DNA from: Ovis canadensis
Taxonomy: Eukaryota; Chordata; Mammalia; Artiodactyla; Bovidae
DNA length: 64,000 nt
Assembly: GCF_042477335.2 (NCBI RefSeq)
Contig: NC_091257.1
Coordinates: 48,082,501-48,146,500 of the forward strand
Reading direction: 5' to 3'
This document shows positions 59,443-64,000 of this stretch, in pieces (position 1 is the stretch's first letter; each line of letters opens with the position of its first letter). Under the pieces are notes generated by a model. It was not told where the DNA came from. It made no database searches and saw nothing but the letters and a program-made list of their open reading frames with translations. A program made the translations under genes and the position numbers.

Positions 59443-59608
59443 GCCTGTTTCACTATAGATGACCAAAAATGAACAAAAAACCCCTACTATATTTCACAGA
59501 ATCTAAGGAGAATCTGGACAGGTTGGGGTACAACTAGGTTCAGAAAGACCTGGAACCAGAATCTAAAATCCTGGTGATTTCTCTCCAAATTATACCTCTA
59601 TACCTCCC

Positions 59609-60094
59609 ACCCCCTACCACACCCCCAGTTATCCGTTTCATATCTCCTTCTGATCCCCCACCACACCCCCAGTTATCCCTTTCATAGCTCCTTTTGACCC
59701 CCCACCACACCCCCAGTTATCCGTTTCATAGCTCCTTCTGATCCCCCAGCACACCCCCAGTTATCCGTTTCATATCTCCTTCTGATCCCCCAGCACACCC
59801 CCAGTTATCCGTTTCATATCTCCTTCTGATCCCCCACCACACCCCCAGTTATCCGTTTCATAGCTCCTTCTGATCCCCCAGCACACCCCCAGTTATCCGT
59901 TTCATATCTCCTTCTGATCCCCCAGCACACCCCCAGTTATCCGTTTCATAGCTCCTTCTGATCCCCCACCACACCCCCAGTTATCCGTTTCATAGCTCCT
60001 TCTGATCCCCCAGCACACCCCCAGTTATCCGTTTCATATCTCCTTCTGATCCCCCACCACACCCCCAGTTATCCGTTTCATAGCTCCTTCTGAT
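59609..60094. repeat. Minisatellite, 44-bp unit, 11 copies
   Basis: The motif AGTTATCC recurs every 44 bp from 59627 to 60067 with no length variation. Unit: CCCCCACCACACCCCCAG, then TTATCCGTTTCATAGCTCC, then TTCTGAT. Most units differ only at two sites (ACCAC or AGCAC; CATAGC or CATATC). The C-rich strand could form an i-motif, the other strand G-rich structures. No spacers, so not a CRISPR array. Confidence 0.96.
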
Positions 60095-60399
60095 GTGGAC
60101 TGAATTCTTCTGCTTCTCAGTTTACCTGGTGGGAAACAATAAAGATTTCCTTTTTCCCTGCTTTAGTCACGCAGAGAGAGACTGACCTCATTCTTTCTGG
60201 GTTTTCAATTCAAAACCCTAAAGAAGAAAGTCATTGACTCAGCCATGGTCCAAGTGCCCACCCATCAGCTGATCAACTTTGGCCTCACATGTATGTGTAT
60301 GTAATTCAAAGTTGTCCTATAGTTCACTGATGCTCTGGTCATTCTGCTTTCAACCTTTTTTCTCTGTGTGTTTCATTTTGGAAAGTTTCTATTAGTATG

Positions 60400-60586
60400 C
60401 ATTATACTCTTTATTCATTTGGCTACACTGGGTCTTAGTTGTGGCCTGTGGGACCTTTATTTTAGTTGCGCACGCAGGCTCTTAGCTGTGGCATGTGGGA
60501 TCTAGTTCCACCACCAGCGATTGACCCTAGGCCCCCTGCATTGGGAGCTTGGAGTCTCAGGCACTGGACCACCAGGGAAATCTCTG
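60400..60586 (-). mobile_element. CHR-type SINE, antisense
   Basis: GGCTACACTGGGTCTTAGTTG, CACCAGCGATTGACCC and head complement ACCACCAGGGAAATC. Confidence 0.87.
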
Positions 60587-60599
60587 CATTACTACTCTT

Positions 60600-61640
60600 T
60601 TCTTTAGTTGTATCTTTGCTGCTGCTAATCACATCCAGTATGTTTTTCACTGTAGACATTATATTTTTTGTACCTGTGATGTTTTTAAAATTTTATTCCA
60701 TTTTGTTACTTAAAGGGCTTACTCTTTTGTTTAGATTCTAAAACATATGGAATATACAACCACATATAATTATTAACATAACAACTGTTGTGATGTCTTT
60801 GCCACTAATTTTATCTTTGTCTAATGTCCATGTCATTTCTGGGTCTGTTTCTACGGATTGCTTTTTCTCCTCACGATTCATGGTATTTTTCTGCTTGTTT
60901 GCATGCCTGGTCATTTTTCACTGGATGCCAGACATTGTGAATTTTACCTTCTTAGGTGCTGGATATTTTTCTATTCCTATGAAAGTTTTCTTGAGCTTTG
61001 TTCTGAGAAGCAGTTAAATTACTTGGAAACAGTTCAGTCCTTTCCACGGTTCTGCTAAGCTTTGCCAGGCAGGATGCGAATGGCCTTCATTCTGGAGCGC
61101 ATCTTGCCATTCCTCTGACGTAGTGCTCTTTCGCATGCTCTACCTGATGCCCTGGGAATTGTAAGGTTCTTCATTTCAGGATGAGTCCCTCTGGTCCTAC
61201 CCTTGGGTAGTTTCCCCACACTCAGGGGCTGACCAGTCCTCAACCAAAGGCTCTTGGGGACCCTCTGCTGGTCTCTGGAGCTCTTTCCCTGGGTGGCACT
61301 CCCATCACTGCCACTGGACCACTCAAGGACACAATGTCACAGCCTCCCTGGACATCTGAGGTCCACCGGGGTCCCCACTCTCTGAGCTGCCCCCGCAAAA
61401 CTCTCCAGGAAGTAGGCTGAGACAGCCGCAGTGCTCACCTCACTTGTCTCCACTCTCTCAGGAATTGTTGTCCTGGGTGCAGTGTCTGAAAACACTCATT
61501 TCCTGTATTTTCCTGTCTTTCAAAATTGTTTCAGAAAGGATAAAGGTAAATCCAGTTGTTGCTGTCACGCCATCTGGACCGGAAGTAGAAATCCAATCTT
61601 TTGAAACTAACTGCAGTTTTTTGTTTCTTTTTTTTTCACT
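60600..61640. other. Intergenic, probably contains an old interspersed repeat
   Basis: TTGCATGCCTGGTCATTTTT, then GATGCCAGACATTGTGAATT and GTTACTTGGAAACAG-like sequence (about 60890-61040) is a stretch I associate with an ancient mammalian repeat, family not assigned. The rest is unassigned. Confidence 0.35.
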
Positions 61641-61644
61641 TTAA

Positions 61645-61775
61645 TCTCATGAGATTTCCCTGGCAGTGCAGTGGTTAAGACTCCTGGCTTCCAGTGCAGG
61701 TGGCACAGGTTTGATCCTTGGTGGCGAGGGGCCTAAGATCCCACATGCTGTGCGTTGGAGCCAAAAAAATTAATA
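61645..61775 (+). mobile_element. CHR-type SINE
   Basis: GAGATTTCCCTGGCAGTGC head to TTGGAGCCAAAAAAATT tail. Confidence 0.87.
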
Positions 61776-61777
61776 AA

Positions 61778-62008
61778 ATAGGGACTTCCCTGGTGGTCCA
61801 GTGGTTAAGAATCCCTGTTGCAATGCCACCTTACAATGCAGGAGATGTAGGTTCAATCCCTGGTTGGGAAAAAAAGCTCCCACATGCCACAGAGCAACAA
61901 AGCCCGTGTACTGCTACTACTGAGCCCTTTCACCACAGCTAGAGAGTCCACACGCTGCAGCTAAGACCCAAATGCAGCCAAATACATAAATATTTTTTAA
62001 GTGAAAAA
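61778..62008 (+). mobile_element. CHR-type SINE, long form
   Basis: AGGGACTTCCCTGGTGGTCC head directly follows the previous element; body to ACCCAAATGCAGCCAAATAC. Head-to-tail pair suggests insertion into the A-rich tail of the first. Confidence 0.88.
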
Positions 62009-62009
62009 A

Positions 62010-63040
62010 AAAACTTAAAAGGTGAAACTCTGGGCTCTTGAACATCTGTGTACTTTTGGGTCCATTTGAAACGTCCTTTCTTTCTACCCCGTCTGCCTGG
62101 CAGGACTCAGCCATGGCATCAGCTCCTCCCAAATCTTCACAGCACCGCCACACCCACACCACCCTTCCTCTGTGCTCCATGGCATCATTCACACACAGTG
62201 CAAGCTGGGTTCCCTCAGTGAAGCCCATACCCTGTGTGCACAGATCAGAGCGTCTTCATCTTTGCATCTTGGAATTTAACATAGCAAGCGCTCAACATAT
62301 GTTTAGTGAAAGGAATTGAAAACTGTATATAATTACACCCAAACAGAGACCAGTCTTCACTGCTTATTCCACAGCGTTTTTAAAGCTGTTACCTGCAAAC
62401 GTGGGCTATAATTTAAACATTCCTATATTCTGGACTTGACTACATGTGTTTAAATCAAGTGTATCATTAGCAAAATTCTCAGCCATCAAACTAAGGCGAT
62501 TCTCAACAAAAGTGGTTTAGTTAGAAGTGTATTTCTGAAGCCCTCCTACTGATGAGGGTGGCAACGGTTGGCATATGTCTTCTGTGCATTTGGTTTACTG
62601 CTTATGTTGAATATGAGATCCTCTGAGTGTGTCACAGATTTTGAAAAAGGGCTTGTGTATTTACAGCTCATGCTGAGCAGAGTGCAACTGCAAATTCCAA
62701 GCAAACAACCTCATCATTTGCTTCCTTGTGTAGTAAAACCCTTCCCTGACCGAAAAGGAAGTCAGACCACAATCTCCAACAGTGCATTTGACCCTGTGGA
62801 GGTGCAATGGTTGCTCAGCAGTAACAGATGCTAAAGTTTGATATTAGGTTTTTCAAGAGTCAGACCTTTGAGATTCTGTCATAGGTCCGTCCTGGACTAC
62901 ACATTTTCTCAAATGATAAAAGTCCATCCACAGCCCCTTCCCAAACCTCTGGGACTCTTTGTGTAGTTTGAGCTTAAACCTACTTGAGGCCTCAGTGCTT
63001 TCTTTTCTGATCTAAATAAAAAATATCCCGAGAAATAAGT
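62010..63040. other. Intergenic, nothing recognised
   Basis: A weak L2-like end near 62250-62320; ORFs at 62038-62319 and 62568-62834 have no recognisable product. Confidence 0.45.
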
Positions 63041-63044
63041 GACA

Positions 63045-63165
63045 ATGGATTCCCTAAGTCCAGTGCTTAGGGCTCCGTAATTCCACTGCAGGGGGCATGG
63101 GTTCTATCCCTGATCTAGGAACTAAGATTCTACACGCCATGTGATGCGGCCAAAATATTAATCAA
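63045..63165 (+). mobile_element. CHR-type SINE
   Basis: GGATTCCCTAAGTCCAGTGC head, TCTATCCCTGATCTAGGAAC body, GATGCGGCCAAAAT end. Confidence 0.82.
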
Positions 63166-63167
63166 TT

Positions 63168-63825
63168 TTAAAAAACCTCTCATATGCAGTAACGCAGATG
63201 GACTTAGAGATTATCATACAAGCCAGACAGAAAGAGGAATACCATATGATATCTCTTATATGTGGAGTCTAAAAATAGGATACAAATGAACTTATTTACA
63301 AAATGGAAAACAGACCCACAGACATAGAAAACAAACTTACGGTTCCCAAAGGGGAAAGGTGGGGGAGACGGATAAATTAAGAATTCATGATTAGCATATA
63401 CGCACTGCGTGTGTGCTCAGTTGCTCGGTCAGGTCTGACTCTGCGGTCTCATGGACTGTAGCCCACAAGGCTTCTCTGTCCATGGGATTTTCCAGGCAAG
63501 AGTACTGGAGTGGGTTGCCACTTCCTACTCCAGGGAATATTCCCGACCCAGGGATCGAACCCACATCTCTTGCGTCTCCTGCACTGGCAGGTGGATTGTT
63601 TACCACTAGTGCCACCTGGGAAGCCGTATACATACACTACTATCTATGAGATAGAAAATCAACAGTAACCTACTAAATAACTGCTCAATACTCTGTAATA
63701 ACCTAAATGGGAAAATAATTTGAAAAAGAATAGATATATGTATATGTATAATTGAATCATTTTGCTGTACACCTGAAACTAATACAACATTGTAAATAAA
63801 CTATATTCCAATTAAAAAAAAAACT
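63168..63825 (+). mobile_element. L1 3' end, sense, split by Bov-tA
   Basis: GGACTTAGAGATTATCATAC to the nested SINE, then TACCTAAATGGGAAAATAAT-like 3' UTR (63701-63719) and the terminus ACACCTGAAACTAATACAAC, TATTCCAATTAAAAAAAAAA. Confidence 0.8.
63408..63624 (-). mobile_element. Bov-tA SINE, antisense, nested in L1
   Basis: Antisense Bov-A body and head complement CCACCTGGGAAGCC. Flanks CATATACGCAC and GTATACATACAC are a likely diverged duplication. Confidence 0.85.
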
Positions 63826-64000
63826 TGAAGACAAAATGCCCAACCCAAAGGAACACTCTCAAGTGCTAGAGTTTCAGGCATAATGGGGATAAATATTTTG
63901 AGTACTTTTAAGTTGCTCATTTCACCCATACATAAGGCTAGCCCTGCCAGAGTATGGATGACAATAGCTCTATCACTAAATAGGAAGAGGGGTACTAGAA

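Noticed and set aside
59609-60094. CRISPR-like regular array
   Set aside because: Units are directly contiguous with no unique spacers, in a mammalian genome; it is a minisatellite.
61055-61243. Minus-strand 62-codon ORF with a basic composition
   Set aside because: Short, no family resemblance, in a region that appears to hold an old repeat.

Overview
This is a mammalian, almost certainly bovid (cattle-type) genomic window. The host gene is split into short exons with GT-AG introns. Introns and flanks are packed with ruminant-specific retroposons: BovB LINEs, Bov-tA and Bov-A2 SINEs, CHR-type tRNA-derived SINEs and ruminant L1. No bacterial, plasmid or viral gene system was seen.

Left half (1 to about 32,165): the plus-strand gene KIF5B, heavy chain of conventional kinesin-1. 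The window opens inside exon 3 (human residue 74) and carries exons 3-25, encoding residues 74-963 to the stop at 26152-26154, then a 3' UTR exon (from 29715) ending near an AATAAA at 32143. All 23 coding exons join in frame with no internal stop. The protein shows the P-loop, switch I, switch II, neck linker, stalk coiled coils, light-chain-binding heptads and the C-terminal IAK autoinhibitory motif. Introns hold antisense BovB and L1 copies (introns 13 and 15), SINEs, and a decayed partial copy of exon 15 inside intron 14.

Right half (about 32,170-64,000): gene-poor intergenic DNA made largely of nested retroposons. Landmarks are a U2 snRNA/L1 chimeric retrocopy with target-site duplications (34800-35293), an L1 3' half (36240-37680), a U6 pseudogene (38066-38177), a full-length BovB whose reading frame is broken by five nonsense substitutions (47761-51229), a minus-oriented solo-LTR-like element (about 52740-53590), two MLT1-like LTR remnants, an L1 tail nested in a SINE (57650-57770) and an 11-copy, 44-bp minisatellite (59609-60094).

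I found no new molecular system. The most notable observations are retrotransposition by-products (the U2/L1 chimera and very short insertions), the exon relic, the minisatellite and the splice choices around the KIF5B stop codon. Family names and human exon numbering come from memory of these families. Repeat boundaries are approximate unless a target-site duplication is quoted.
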